Source: Limivivens faecihominis | GTDB taxonomy: Bacteria; Bacillota; Clostridia; Lachnospirales; Lachnospiraceae | Assembly: GCF_020686945.1 (NCBI RefSeq) | Contig: NZ_JAJEPR010000047.1 | Coordinates: 1 to 19,997, forward strand | Length of the DNA: 19,997 nt | Reading direction: 5' to 3' | Shown here: in pieces, positions 1-7,545 of the stretch | Layout: the number at the start of each line of letters is the position of its first letter | How positions within the stretch are numbered: the stretch's first letter is position 1 | Notes under the pieces: model-generated | Told to the model about the DNA's origin: nothing | Database searches by the model: none | What the model saw: only the letters and a program-made list of their open reading frames with translations | Made by a program: the position numbers and the translations under genes

Positions 1-77
1 AATAACCGTCGTCCGTGTACCAGCGCAGATTGGAAAAGCCGTTCTGCTTTGCATAGGTTTCAAGGATACGCTTCTGA
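1..77 (-). pseudogene. Interrupted serine recombinase, downstream piece (runs off the left edge)
   Basis: Read on the minus strand from position 76, the sequence encodes QKRILETYAKQNG followed by FSNLRWYTDDGY and then leaves the window. This is the second half of the resolvase catalytic region of a large serine recombinase; the YTDDG(Y/F) motif is also present in the intact recombinase at 13628..15676 as YTDDGF. In the same frame just upstream (positions 89-91) there is a stop, and no start or catalytic serine, so the piece lacks its N-terminus. The missing N-terminus lies at the other end of the window (19921..19997), and the two join in frame at the CAG codon of SNQ-KR. It differs clearly from the element's own recombinase, so it belongs to the target DNA. 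Confidence is high for the family and good for the joining. Confidence 0.88.
74..77. repeat. Left attachment core CTGA
   Basis: CTGA at the left junction between recombinase codons and element DNA matches CTGA at 19921-19924. One copy would be the original target, since the uninterrupted gene would read CTTCTGATTGG on the plus strand. The last two bases are GA, the dinucleotide flanking TnpX-mobilised transposons. Confidence 0.75.
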
Positions 78-96
78 GATGGAATTTGTCAAGGGG
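78..96 (+). repeat. Left imperfect terminal inverted repeat
   Basis: GATGGAATTTGTCAAGGGG reads inward from the left end. The inward-reading right end (minus strand of 19902-19920) is GATGTAATATGTAGAGGGT; 14 of 19 positions agree. Such short imperfect arms around a dinucleotide core fit serine-recombinase binding half-sites better than transposase-type ends. Confidence 0.65.
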
Positions 97-208
97 CTTT
101 TCTGCAAAACACAATGTTTCTGAAAATAGCGTTCAAAATATATGCAGAGCCGTTAGTCCGCAAAGGATGCGAATTATCGGCTCAATGGTTTTCTTTTATT
201 TGTAATCA

Positions 209-571
209 TTACTTTTCCAATTCCAGATATTCTTGTCCCATGAAGAAGATTTTCAATTCGTTTTGATCTACTTCTATCTCAAATTCTACACTACTATTTC
301 CCTGTGTAACACAGATTATATCCGAGTAAGAAAAACTATAATATGCGTCACCGCAGGATAGACCCGAATCGGGCATATCTTTACTCACAGCAAGTTCCCC
401 GTTTTCTTGAAAGGTAAATATCTCCTCAGCATTTGCATCCTTCCATGTGCCAATAATATCTTTTTCGTTCTGAATGCGATTTACTTTACCAACACATACA
501 ATGGCAAGTATAACTGCACCAACAGTCAAAGCAATGCCTGCAACTCTCTTTACCAGTTTCTTTTTACGCAA
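209..571 (-). CDS. Small membrane-anchored protein with lipocalin-like (DUF5640-like) domain
   Basis: The 120-residue product has a basic N-terminus (RKKKLVKR), one hydrophobic segment at about residues 10-27, and an exported domain opening with IIGTWKD and a following FTFQENGEL strand, as in small lipocalin-like/DUF5640 proteins. There is no convincing lipobox cysteine, so it is probably a membrane anchor rather than a lipoprotein. The start is TTG at 571, preceded by AGAGGT at 8 nt spacing; no ATG is better placed. It lies 42 nt after the FtsX permease and is the last gene of that operon, so it is probably an accessory subunit or ligand-binding partner of the transporter. The family call is tentative; the biochemical role is unknown. 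Confidence 0.7.
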   Translation of the reverse strand: MRKKKLVKRVAGIALTVGAVILAIVCVGKVNRIQNEKDIIGTWKDANAEEIFTFQENGELAVSKDMPDSGLSCGDAYYSFSYSDIICVTQGNSSVEFEIEVDQNELKIFFMGQEYLELEK

Positions 572-613
572 TTTCTATTACCTCTGTTTCAGTTGCTTTG
601 TTAGATTGAATGA

Positions 614-3118
614 TTACATATTGCTCAATTTCAGTTCCTCTACAATTTCCACCTTTGATACGCTTCTAACAGCAAACAGCATAGCGATACATACCATAGC
701 GCCGACAGCCATAACTGCAAGAGCATAAATACCGCCGTTCATATAAAAAGCAAATGGTGTCATACCCGACGATATGAAGTAGTAGATAGCACAATGAATC
801 AAAAAGCTCACAGGCAACGCAAGAACCAATGCTTTTACGCCGTACAAAACAGCTTCGAGCAATAGCGTACATTTTAATCCTTTGGCAGTCATACCAACAG
901 AACGCAGAACAGCAAATTCGCTTCTTCTCAAATGAATCGTATTCGAGATAGTGTTACAAACATTCAAGCTGATAATAACCGTCATCAGGATCGAGAACAG
1001 GCAGATTACCAGTTTTGCAATCGTATATACCTGTCTGGAATTATTCGTTGCGGCTGCAATGTCCACAGTTTGCGGAAATCCTCTGTCAGCCAGACATTCC
1101 ATTGCTTCTTTATGCTGTGCTGTCTGTATTCTCATTTCCACATAGGCGTTATCATCTATCAGCAAGTTAAAATAACTTAAAGGCACGATGAGGACAGCTC
1201 GATCTCTCACAAACATGGATTGGATATTTGCATTTTCTTCTGAAACGATTTCTTCCACGATAATCGGCAAGGCATCCTCGGATGCCCCCAGCGGAATGAT
1301 TTCTGTTCCCGGTTCAATAAGAAACGGTGAGCCTGCAATTACCCGATTTTGTGCCGAATTATAGTATCCCATAGTCTGATTGAGCAAAATTCCATGATTG
1401 AAATTTGTCACATCCAGACTGAATCCATTTTCATCGCAAAAAGAGACAAAATGTTCTTCGTCCAATCCTACGACATATACCTCTGCTTTCGTACCATTGA
1501 TAAAATATCCTTGCATATCAGGATTGATTTGTTCCTGCGAAAATTCAGCGGTCATATATCGCTGAAAAGAATAGGAAACATCCGCAGTGATATTTTCATC
1601 CGATAATGCCCCGATTGCGACAGGAATATCTTTGTATTGAATCATCGAAATCACATCAGTATAACAGGAACCGTCCTCCTTCATATCCAAGGATGTCTGA
1701 TAAAGCATAAAATCAGAGAAACTATATAAGGAAAGGGCAATTACCACCGACAAGAAAATAGAGCCGGTAATCGCTCGGAAGCGTTTTGGATTACGCTTAA
1801 TATTTTTTGCTGCTAACGAACCATAAATGCCAAAAACCAAAGAAACGATTTTTCCGTCACGGAATTTCTTTCTTGATACCGCATTGTTAGACTGGCGGAT
1901 CGCTTCAATAACTGTAATTTTAGCTGCTTGCTTCACAGGCTTTCTACTTCCGAAGTACAAAGAAGCAATGCCGGATAATCCGCTGACGAGCAGGATCAAT
2001 CCGTTTACCTTCAAGGACAGTTCTACGATGCCAAAAGTGAATGTTTCTCCAAAAGCTGCCCTGACCACACTTAATAACAGAGCAGATAGCAGGATACCAA
2101 CAACCAATCCAAAGGGTATGCTCACCACTCCCAAAAGGAAGGCTTCTAAATATACGCTAAGGCGTTTTTGCCCTTTTGTGGCTCCAATACTGGATAGCAT
2201 TCCCATCTGCTTAATTCGTTCCTGTAAGGAAATGGAGAGGGCGTTGCTGATCATTGAAGCAGATGCAGCCATCAAAAGACAAACGACCATGACCACCAAA
2301 GCAATCAGTTTTGCAGCTCCTTTACCCCCGGTAATTCCATGATAGACTAACAATTCCGAATGAAACTTTGCTACATGACTGTCTACTGCCGCAGCCACTT
2401 CTTCGGCTTCTGTATAGATCGAATTGGATAAATTCTTTGCCTTGACATACGCAGCAAAATCGGATGCCGTTTTGTCAACACCTGCAAAGGCATTATAGTT
2501 TGCTGCGATTTTTGAGTCATTCACATCTGACAGAATACCAACAACTACATACGCTTTCTCTTTTGTTGGAACGAAGCTTTCTTCTTCGCCCCTATAATTT
2601 GTCAGCCCGGAAAGCTGGGCATTATATTCATCCCAAATTCTTGAACCAAGAGTTAAAGAAATCGTATCTCCAATCTCTGTATTCATGTTGTTTTTCTTCA
2701 AAAAAGATTCTGAAATAACAATCTCATTTTCATCTTGCGGGAAACGCCCTGCAAGCAAATACTGATTTAACGAAAATCTTTGGGTAAAGTTCTCGTCAAT
2801 CTCGCCAACGGAGAGCATTGTACTGTTGGATTTCTCCCCGTAAAAACTGTTTCCGGCAAAGCGGAGAAGCGAAACTTCGCCTACATTGTTTTGACTATAT
2901 AGCTCTTGAACCTGCTCCCAAGTCAAATCCTCCATGTAGTAGTCATAATCGCCACCATACACTTTTTCTTTCTCTTTCAAAAAATCAACCAACGACCATC
3001 CCCCACAGAGAATAGCGGTTATCATACTGATTGACAAAAGAATGGTTAAAAGTGTGAGTAGGGTACGCTTTTTATTCGACAACAGATTCCTGAGTGTAAG
3101 CATGAAAATCATATTCAT
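614..3118 (-). CDS. ABC transporter permease, FtsX/MacB type (834 aa)
   Basis: This is a large permease with two FtsX-type halves. TM1 is at about residues 12-38, followed by a long extracytoplasmic domain (about 40-265) and three helices around 268-300, 318-355 and 370-395. A second unit starts with TM5 near 450-472, then another external domain and three helices at about 700-728, 755-785 and 795-825. That topology is typical of mechanotransmission ABC systems that export or displace peptides and lipids, and the length fits two-unit FtsX permeases. The start codon overlaps the stop of the ATPase gene by one base (TGATG), and GAGGTG sits 8 nt upstream, so the two are translationally coupled. 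With the adjacent two-component system it resembles antimicrobial-peptide sensing and detoxification modules. The substrate is unknown. Confidence 0.92.
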   Translation of the reverse strand: MNMIFMLTLRNLLSNKKRTLLTLLTILLSISMITAILCGGWSLVDFLKEKEKVYGGDYDYYMEDLTWEQVQELYSQNNVGEVSLLRFAGNSFYGEKSNSTMLSVGEIDENFTQRFSLNQYLLAGRFPQDENEIVISESFLKKNNMNTEIGDTISLTLGSRIWDEYNAQLSGLTNYRGEEESFVPTKEKAYVVVGILSDVNDSKIAANYNAFAGVDKTASDFAAYVKAKNLSNSIYTEAEEVAAAVDSHVAKFHSELLVYHGITGGKGAAKLIALVVMVVCLLMAASASMISNALSISLQERIKQMGMLSSIGATKGQKRLSVYLEAFLLGVVSIPFGLVVGILLSALLLSVVRAAFGETFTFGIVELSLKVNGLILLVSGLSGIASLYFGSRKPVKQAAKITVIEAIRQSNNAVSRKKFRDGKIVSLVFGIYGSLAAKNIKRNPKRFRAITGSIFLSVVIALSLYSFSDFMLYQTSLDMKEDGSCYTDVISMIQYKDIPVAIGALSDENITADVSYSFQRYMTAEFSQEQINPDMQGYFINGTKAEVYVVGLDEEHFVSFCDENGFSLDVTNFNHGILLNQTMGYYNSAQNRVIAGSPFLIEPGTEIIPLGASEDALPIIVEEIVSEENANIQSMFVRDRAVLIVPLSYFNLLIDDNAYVEMRIQTAQHKEAMECLADRGFPQTVDIAAATNNSRQVYTIAKLVICLFSILMTVIISLNVCNTISNTIHLRRSEFAVLRSVGMTAKGLKCTLLLEAVLYGVKALVLALPVSFLIHCAIYYFISSGMTPFAFYMNGGIYALAVMAVGAMVCIAMLFAVRSVSKVEIVEELKLSNM

Positions 3119-3798
3119 CAGCGTATCACCTCATCCCTCACAAGTCTGCCATCCTGAATTTCCAGAATACGGTCTGCCTGCATTGCGATTTCACGGTCAT
3201 GGGTAATCAGGATCATTGTCTGGCGATAGACTTCATTGGATTCACGCAGAAGTTTCATAATATCCCTTGTGTTCTCCGTGTCCAGATTTCCCGTTGGCTC
3301 ATCCGCAAGGATAATCGCAGGTGCGTTAATCAACGCTCGTCCGATTGCCACTCTTTGTTGTTGACCGCCGGATAACTGACTTGGCAGGTGCTTTCTACGC
3401 TTTACCAGTTTGAGTGTGGATAGCAGTTCTTTCAAACGCTCCTGATTGATTTTACGCCCATCCAATCGAATCGGCAGCGTGATATTTTCCTCGACAGTCA
3501 AAACCGGGATCAGATTATAAAACTGATAGACAAGCCCAACCTGCCTTCTTCTGAATACAGCCAATTCATCTTCATTTTGCTCATAAACATCCTGTCCATC
3601 CACAAATACTTTTCCCGAAGTCGGTCTGTCAACACCACCTAAAATGTGCAACAGGGTAGACTTGCCAGACCCAGATGCTCCAATGATTGCAACAAACTCT
3701 CCTTTATCGACGGAAAAAGAAACATCTGACAAAGCATGGACAGGAGCATTGTCCATTTCATAGGTTTTGCAGATATTCTCTACTCTTAATATCTCCAT
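3118..3798 (-). CDS. ABC transporter ATP-binding protein (LolD/MacB class)
   Basis: The 226-residue ATPase partners the FtsX permease. It has Walker A GASGSGKST at residues 40-48, the Q-loop glutamine at 92, the signature LSGGQQQ at 142-148, Walker B IILADE at 162-167, the D-loop NLD at 171-173 and the switch histidine H200. An upstream in-frame ATG at 3825 would add nine residues, but GGAGGAAC lies 5 nt before the ATG at 3798 and the protein family begins with MEILRVENICKTY, so 3798 is chosen. It is the first gene of a three-gene operon with its own promoter in 3829..3871. The many GQQQR-type features place it in the MacB/LolD branch that works with FtsX-fold permeases, not in the classical importer branch. 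Confidence 0.95.
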   Translation of the reverse strand: MEILRVENICKTYEMDNAPVHALSDVSFSVDKGEFVAIIGASGSGKSTLLHILGGVDRPTSGKVFVDGQDVYEQNEDELAVFRRRQVGLVYQFYNLIPVLTVEENITLPIRLDGRKINQERLKELLSTLKLVKRRKHLPSQLSGGQQQRVAIGRALINAPAIILADEPTGNLDTENTRDIMKLLRESNEVYRQTMILITHDREIAMQADRILEIQDGRLVRDEVIR

Positions 3799-3828
3799 AA
3801 AAAGTTCCTCCATATATTTTTGCAATTC

Positions 3829-3857
3829 AGTATAGCAAAGCCAAGTGACTGCTTCAT
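3829..3857 (-). promoter_or_regulatory. Promoter of the ABC transporter operon
   Basis: On the minus strand TATACT (3834-3829) is a good -10, with a poor -35 (ATGAAG, 3857-3852) at 17 bp. A weak -35 that overlaps an activator repeat (3853-3871) is the usual design of promoters activated by PhoB/OmpR-type regulators. Direct proof of the start site is lacking. Confidence 0.55.
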
Positions 3858-3871
3858 TACTTTTTCATTAC
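3853..3871 (-). promoter_or_regulatory. Putative response-regulator operator: direct repeat at 11-bp period
   Basis: TTCATTAC occurs at 3853-3860 and again at 3864-3871 (GTAATGAA twice on the transcribed-direction strand), an exact 8-bp repeat one helical turn apart that covers the -35 region. OmpR/PhoB-family winged-helix regulators bind head-to-tail repeats with this period. It is flanked by an inverted pair, AAGTGAC (3843-3849) and GTCACTT (3878-3884). The obvious binder is the response regulator encoded at 4908..5576. Confidence 0.55.
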
Positions 3872-3884
3872 AAAAATGTCACTT

Positions 3885-3911
3885 AAAAAGGGGCTGCATT
3901 AAGCAGTCCCC
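3885..3911 (-). terminator. Rho-independent terminator after the histidine kinase gene
   Basis: On the minus strand GGGGACTGC, a TTAAT loop and GCAGCCCC form an 8-bp stem with one bulged base, followed by TTTTT. The kinase stop codon lies in the loop. It separates the HTH/regulator/kinase operon from the ABC operon. Confidence 0.75.
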
Positions 3912-4906
3912 CGATAAAAGCAGATTTCAAATTTTGCACCGCCTGACTCCCGATTTTTCGCTTGGATGACACCACCCTGATTGACAATGATCGTCTTTGC
4001 CAGAGCCAACCCCAAACCGGCATTACCGATTGTAGAGCCACTTCCTTGATAAAATCGGTCAAATAAATGGGGGATGTCTTTTTCCTGAAAACCTGTTCCG
4101 CTATCCTCTATAATGATCTGTGTCAAAAGAGGTCTTTCTATTGCCTTGATTTCGATAGTGCTGCCCTCTGGTGAATGTTCGATACAGTTTTTGATTACAT
4201 TCCCCAAGGCTTCAGCAGTCCAATCAGTATCAAGAGATAGTTTTAATTCTGCCGGAATCACTTGCGTGATTGTCTGCATTTTTAATTCTGCCGCAATCTC
4301 CAGAGGACGAATTGCTTTTTCTACCACATCTTTTAAGTATACCGCCTGTGGCTTTAGAGTAATCGTTCCTGCATCCAGCTTGGATATTTTCAGAAGTGTG
4401 GCTATCAGCCACTCCATTCTTGATAAGAGCATAGTCTGTTCGCGGATCAGCTCATACCTTTCTTCGTCAGTCAGTTCCTCATTACACAGAGAAGCATTTA
4501 AGATATTCAGCGATGTCAAAGGTGTTTTTAATTGATGTGAAATATCGGCTAAAGCATTTGCCAAATTACCTTTCTCCATTTTCAGAGCTTCTGCCTGTTC
4601 AATAAGCCGTCTTGTCATCTTGGATATTTCATCATGTAAAACAGATAACTCACCTTCTTGAAACTGCCCAAAAGAAATTTTTTCATCTCCATGTAACAGC
4701 CTATCAATATGCAAACTAAAATCAGCAATTTTCTTGTATCTCTGATATGTGAAAAAGAGGGAAACTGCACTGGATGAAATGATAGCCGACAGAACAATCC
4801 ACACAGCTTTGCTATCAACGATAATGCCAATGCCGCCCCAAAATAGAATAAGAATACTGCTGACAACAATTTGCCTTTTAACTTCTTTATTTCTGATAAA
4901 GTCCAT
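3899..4906 (-). CDS. Sensor histidine kinase
   Basis: The 335-residue kinase has two N-terminal helices (about 12-30 and 34-52) joined by only a few residues, so it has almost no external sensor domain. This is typical of intramembrane-sensing kinases that take their cue from a partner ABC transporter. The H-box is ISHQLKTPL with the phospho-accepting H124. Downstream are the N-box (NVIKNCIEHS), G1 (IEDSGTGF), F-box (LFDRFYQG) and G2 (GNAGLGLALAK). An ATG at 4933 would overlap the regulator gene by 26 nt, but AAGGTGGG lies just before the ATG at 4906, two bases after the regulator's stop codon region, so 4906 is preferred. It is the last gene of the HTH/regulator/kinase operon. Confidence 0.93.
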   Translation of the reverse strand: MDFIRNKEVKRQIVVSSILILFWGGIGIIVDSKAVWIVLSAIISSSAVSLFFTYQRYKKIADFSLHIDRLLHGDEKISFGQFQEGELSVLHDEISKMTRRLIEQAEALKMEKGNLANALADISHQLKTPLTSLNILNASLCNEELTDEERYELIREQTMLLSRMEWLIATLLKISKLDAGTITLKPQAVYLKDVVEKAIRPLEIAAELKMQTITQVIPAELKLSLDTDWTAEALGNVIKNCIEHSPEGSTIEIKAIERPLLTQIIIEDSGTGFQEKDIPHLFDRFYQGSGSTIGNAGLGLALAKTIIVNQGGVIQAKNRESGGAKFEICFYRGTA

Positions 4907-4907
4907 A

Positions 4908-5576
4908 TCAACCCACCTTATAGCCAAGCCCACGAACGGTAATTATGATTTCCGGCTCCTGCGGATTGGTTTCAATTTTGTCACGTAGCCTTTTCATATA
5001 GACAGTCAATGTATTATCATTGATAAACTCCCCAGTAGTGTCCCATAAAAGCTCCAACAATCTTCTGCGAGAAAGGACAATACCTTTGTTACGCAAAAAG
5101 ACTAACAGCAACTTATATTCCATAGCAGACAACAAAATCTCTTTCCCATTCTTTGATACGGTTGCTTGATTTGTGTCCACAACTAAGTCGAGGTAACTGA
5201 TAATGTTTTGTGTGTTCTTAGTTCTCCTTAATACGCTGTTGATCCTTGAAAGCAGTTCTCTTGGTCTGAACGGTTTGCTGATATAATCGTCAGCCCCCAT
5301 ATCTAACCCAGCCACAACACTATATTCATCATCAGAAGCCGTTAAGAAAATAACTGGCATAGTTCCTCTTTCTTTAATTGCAGAACAAACAGAAAAACCA
5401 TTTCCGTTTGATAATTGAATGTCCACCAAGGCTATATCGTATTGGTCGCTATCCAATTTTTCTATTGCTTCTTTTTGACCGGGAGCATTTTCGATTTTGA
5501 ACCCTTCATTTCCTAAATAGTCTGATAATGAGGATACGATACTTTGGTCATCCTCCACTAATAACAATTTACTCAT
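4908..5576 (-). CDS. OmpR/PhoB-family response regulator
   Basis: The 222-residue protein has a receiver domain with acidic pocket E8-D9-D10, phospho-acceptor D52, switch T79 and K101 (SKPF), then a C-terminal winged-helix domain ending in VYMKRLRDKI...ITVRGLGYKVG, the standard OmpR-type DNA-binding module. The start ATG overlaps the stop of the upstream HTH gene by four bases (ATGA), so the genes are coupled. The most plausible target is the direct repeat at 3853-3871 in front of the ABC operon; autoregulation is not evident because the upstream promoter (5816-5844) is near consensus and carries no such repeat. Confidence 0.95.
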   Translation of the reverse strand: MSKLLLVEDDQSIVSSLSDYLGNEGFKIENAPGQKEAIEKLDSDQYDIALVDIQLSNGNGFSVCSAIKERGTMPVIFLTASDDEYSVVAGLDMGADDYISKPFRPRELLSRINSVLRRTKNTQNIISYLDLVVDTNQATVSKNGKEILLSAMEYKLLLVFLRNKGIVLSRRRLLELLWDTTGEFINDNTLTVYMKRLRDKIETNPQEPEIIITVRGLGYKVG

Positions 5577-5785
5577 CGTGTGTTCTCCTTGTTGTCAGCT
5601 ATAAATTCATTTTTATTTTGTTTATATCTTCCATCAGCCGGCTTTTGGGCATCTTGGGGAATTAGCCATGCACGAGGTAGCCGAACAATTCCATCAATGC
5701 GATTCTCCTCACACAGCTTTTGAACACGACGCACCGATATTCCCCAAAGTTTAGCCGCATCCTGTACTGTCATGTATTCAAACAT
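5573..5785 (-). CDS. Small helix-turn-helix (excisionase/MerR-like) DNA-binding protein
   Basis: The 70-residue protein begins MTVQDAAKLWGISVRRVQKLCEE, a winged-helix/MerR-like helix-turn-helix as in excisionase-family proteins, followed by the expected small wing (RIDGIVRLPRAWLIP) and a polar tail. GGAGG sits 6 nt before the ATG at 5785. It is the first gene of the regulator/kinase operon and overlaps the regulator start by four bases. It is probably a local transcriptional regulator of the module. A role as recombination directionality factor is possible from the fold alone, but its position in the two-component operon, 8 kb from the recombinase, argues against it. Confidence 0.8.
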   Translation of the reverse strand: MFEYMTVQDAAKLWGISVRRVQKLCEENRIDGIVRLPRAWLIPQDAQKPADGRYKQNKNEFIADNKENTR

Positions 5786-5815
5786 AGTTTACCTCCGCAT
5801 CAAATAGTTATATAT

Positions 5816-5844
5816 ATTATATACGCACAAACGAACAATATCAA
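5816..5844 (-). promoter_or_regulatory. Strong sigma-A-type promoter of the HTH/regulator/kinase operon
   Basis: On the minus strand TTGATA (5844-5839), a 17-bp spacer and a perfect TATAAT (5821-5816) precede the HTH start by about 30 nt. It is close to the housekeeping consensus, so the operon is probably expressed at a basal constitutive level. Confidence 0.75.
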
Positions 5845-5849
5845 TGGGC

Positions 5850-6186
5850 TGTTTGTAAACACTTAAACACTAACTGTGTACGAATTAACTCGGCGCTAAC
5901 AATTTCCGTCATCCTGTTTCGGATATTATTTATTTTTCCACCCAACCCATTCTGTCCGGGCAGCTACCTTTAATTTTTTGTTACGCCTCCTCTGCTGCGA
6001 GCAACTCTACCAAAACCGAAGGACCATATTTTCAGACTGCCGAGCGACCTCGACTGGTGCCAAACGATTTTGCTGAGGCGATAGAAAATAGAATTGCAAT
6101 GTACTATAATAAAGGTGTGAAATTTTCCCTCGCTTCTGTAAGATTGTCCGCCAGATCCATAGTACATAGGTGAGGAGGTGGATACC
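5850..6186. other. Intergenic region between the two-component operon and the sigma-factor gene
   Basis: This stretch of more than 300 bases separates divergent genes. Apart from promoter elements I see no gene, no long hairpin and no repeat array. A 108-codon open frame on the minus strand (5970-6296) runs across the sigma gene start, lacks a ribosome binding site and is not supported. Just left of it, TGTTTGTAAACA (5850 area) is a near-palindrome upstream of the HTH promoter that could be an operator, but it is weak. Confidence 0.5.
6082..6110 (+). promoter_or_regulatory. Possible promoter of the sigma/anti-sigma operon
   Basis: TATAAT at 6105-6110 is a perfect -10, but the -35 position at 17 bp (TAGAAA, 6082-6087) is poor. 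The leader to the TTG start would be roughly 70 nt. The absence of a good -35 may mean dependence on another factor. Confidence 0.35.
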
Positions 6187-6747
6187 TTGTTAGAGGATGT
6201 GAAGATCATTGAACTGTTCTTTGCTCGTACTGAGCAGGCAATAGCTGAACTTGCTGCAAAATACGGTTCAACTTGCAAAAGAATTGCAAACAACATTTTG
6301 AAATGCGAACCCGACGCAGAAGAATGTGTAAATGATACATACCTTGCTGCGTGGAATGCAATTCCTCCAGAAAGACCTGACCCACTCAGAACCTATATTT
6401 TTCGTATTACCCGCAATATCGCTACCGCAAAATACCACGCAAATACTGCACTAAAGCGAAACAGTTACTATGATGTTGCACTTGATGAGTTGGAAGAGTG
6501 CCTAACTTCTGCATCTACTATTGAACAGGAAGTGGATGCAAAGGAGCTGTCACAGGAAATTGATCGTTTCCTTGACAGCTTGGATCAGGAAAGCAGGGTT
6601 ATGTTTGTAGCAAGGTATTGGTACTCAGATAGCATTACAGAAATTGCAAAGAGGCTTCGTACAACAAATAACAATGTGTCTGTTCGCCTTTCCCGAATCA
6701 GAAGCAAACTTAAAAATCATTTACAGAAAGCGGGGTATGATTTATGA
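6187..6747 (+). CDS. ECF-type sigma-70 family RNA polymerase sigma factor
   Basis: The 186-residue protein has a region-2-like N-terminal half (YGSTCKRIANNIL, then DAEECVNDTYLAAWN, then TYIFRITRNIA, the usual core- and -10-binding block) and a region-4 helix-turn-helix at the C-terminus (SLDQESRVMFVARYWY, then SITEIAKRL and NNVSVRLSRIRSKLK). A GTG at 6178 is in frame but lies inside the Shine-Dalgarno AGGAGGTG, so the start is taken as TTG at 6187, 8 nt after AGGAGG. The stop overlaps the start of the next gene by four bases (ATGA), the classical sigma/anti-sigma arrangement. It probably directs transcription of a small regulon; no target promoter was identified in the window. Confidence 0.9.
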   Translation: MLEDVKIIELFFARTEQAIAELAAKYGSTCKRIANNILKCEPDAEECVNDTYLAAWNAIPPERPDPLRTYIFRITRNIATAKYHANTALKRNSYYDVALDELEECLTSASTIEQEVDAKELSQEIDRFLDSLDQESRVMFVARYWYSDSITEIAKRLRTTNNNVSVRLSRIRSKLKNHLQKAGYDL

Positions 6748-7412
6748 CACGAAAGAACATCTCTGACGCCGTTGGTGGCATTGGTAGCCGTCATATCGAA
6801 GAAACGGCGAGTTATCAGGCAAAGAAACAAAAAAGCATTTGGCTGAAATTTGGGGCAATTGCTGCGTGTCTCTGTCTAATCGTGGTGGGAGTGTTTAGTA
6901 TGGGATTATTCGGCAAAAGTACAGAAACAGCTACATTAGGTGATGGAACTACCATATCTTTCACTAAAGCAGATACGGTAGCCTCTGCTCTGAGTTTGAA
7001 CTTGCAAGCACGAGCATTGACCAAAGATGAGGTTCAGACTATTTTCGGTGATCTTCCGATTTCCGGAGATGCCCTCTTTACCTTGGACGATGTAGCATTT
7101 GTTGGCTTTGATGGTCATTACAGCGATATGAAATTTGTTGTTTCGCTGTCTGGGAACAATCTTATGGATACTACCGTAATTGGCAAGGGAAATGTATCTA
7201 TGGTTGGAGATACGCCAGTTAAAGCTGGCTACTTCGTTACAAATGCAAACAGCGAAGGAATTAAGACTGTGATCTATTACGCCTATATCACATTTGATAA
7301 CTATTCCATCTATATCGAAAATGCAGGCGGAGAAAGTGAAAGAGAGGCTGTTCGAGCGGAACTGATGGCAGCACTTGATAAGTTGTTGGAAAACTCTTTT
7401 GATTTTAAGTGA
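6744..7412 (+). CDS. Probable membrane anti-sigma factor
   Basis: The 222-residue protein has a short cytoplasmic N-terminus (MTRKNISDAVGGIGSRHIEE) and one transmembrane helix at about 33-56. Its external domain of about 165 residues has no recognisable catalytic motif. The one-helix layout and the four-base overlap with the upstream sigma gene are what is expected of an anti-sigma factor that holds the sigma factor at the membrane. No zinc-anti-sigma HxxxCxxC motif is visible, so the assignment rests on position and topology. The external part may be the sensory domain. A strong terminator follows within 25 nt. Confidence 0.65.
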   Translation: MTRKNISDAVGGIGSRHIEETASYQAKKQKSIWLKFGAIAACLCLIVVGVFSMGLFGKSTETATLGDGTTISFTKADTVASALSLNLQARALTKDEVQTIFGDLPISGDALFTLDDVAFVGFDGHYSDMKFVVSLSGNNLMDTTVIGKGNVSMVGDTPVKAGYFVTNANSEGIKTVIYYAYITFDNYSIYIENAGGESEREAVRAELMAALDKLLENSFDFK

Positions 7413-7435
7413 TAGAATTCGATTAAATATTGCAA

Positions 7436-7471
7436 GCACCGGTATGGAAAACCCATACCGGTGCTTATTTT
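7436..7471 (+). terminator. Strong terminator of the sigma/anti-sigma operon
   Basis: GCACCGGTATGG (7436-7447), loop AAAAC, and CCATACCGGTGC (7453-7464) form a perfect 12-bp stem followed by TTATTTTA. It also marks the boundary between the cargo half and the mobilization half of the element. Confidence 0.88.
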
Positions 7472-7545
7472 ACGCTTGACGTATAGGGATTATCTCCATC
7501 CCCCTATGTCACAGACTTCACCTGAAGTTTCAACCTCCAGCACTT

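Noticed and set aside
1..77. Reading the left-edge recombinase fragment as an independent degenerate gene
   Set aside because: Its first codon continues exactly the codon at which the right-edge fragment stops, and both sides share CTGA, so a split gene is the simpler explanation.
5573..5785. The small HTH protein as the excisionase of the element
   Set aside because: The fold allows it, but it is the first gene of the two-component operon with four-base overlap, far from the recombinase; a regulator role is more likely.
6178..6186. GTG start for the sigma factor
   Set aside because: The GTG is part of the Shine-Dalgarno AGGAGGTG, so a ribosome could not use it as start; TTG at 6187 has correct spacing.
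5970..6296. A 108-codon minus-strand open frame between the HTH and sigma genes
   Set aside because: It runs over the sigma-factor start and its ribosome binding site, has no ribosome binding site of its own and reads as low-complexity S/R/G-rich sequence.
7481..7507. Near-inverted repeat TATAGGG...CCCTATG after the relaxase stop as a terminator
   Set aside because: The stem is only six pairs with a long loop and no U-tract on the minus strand.
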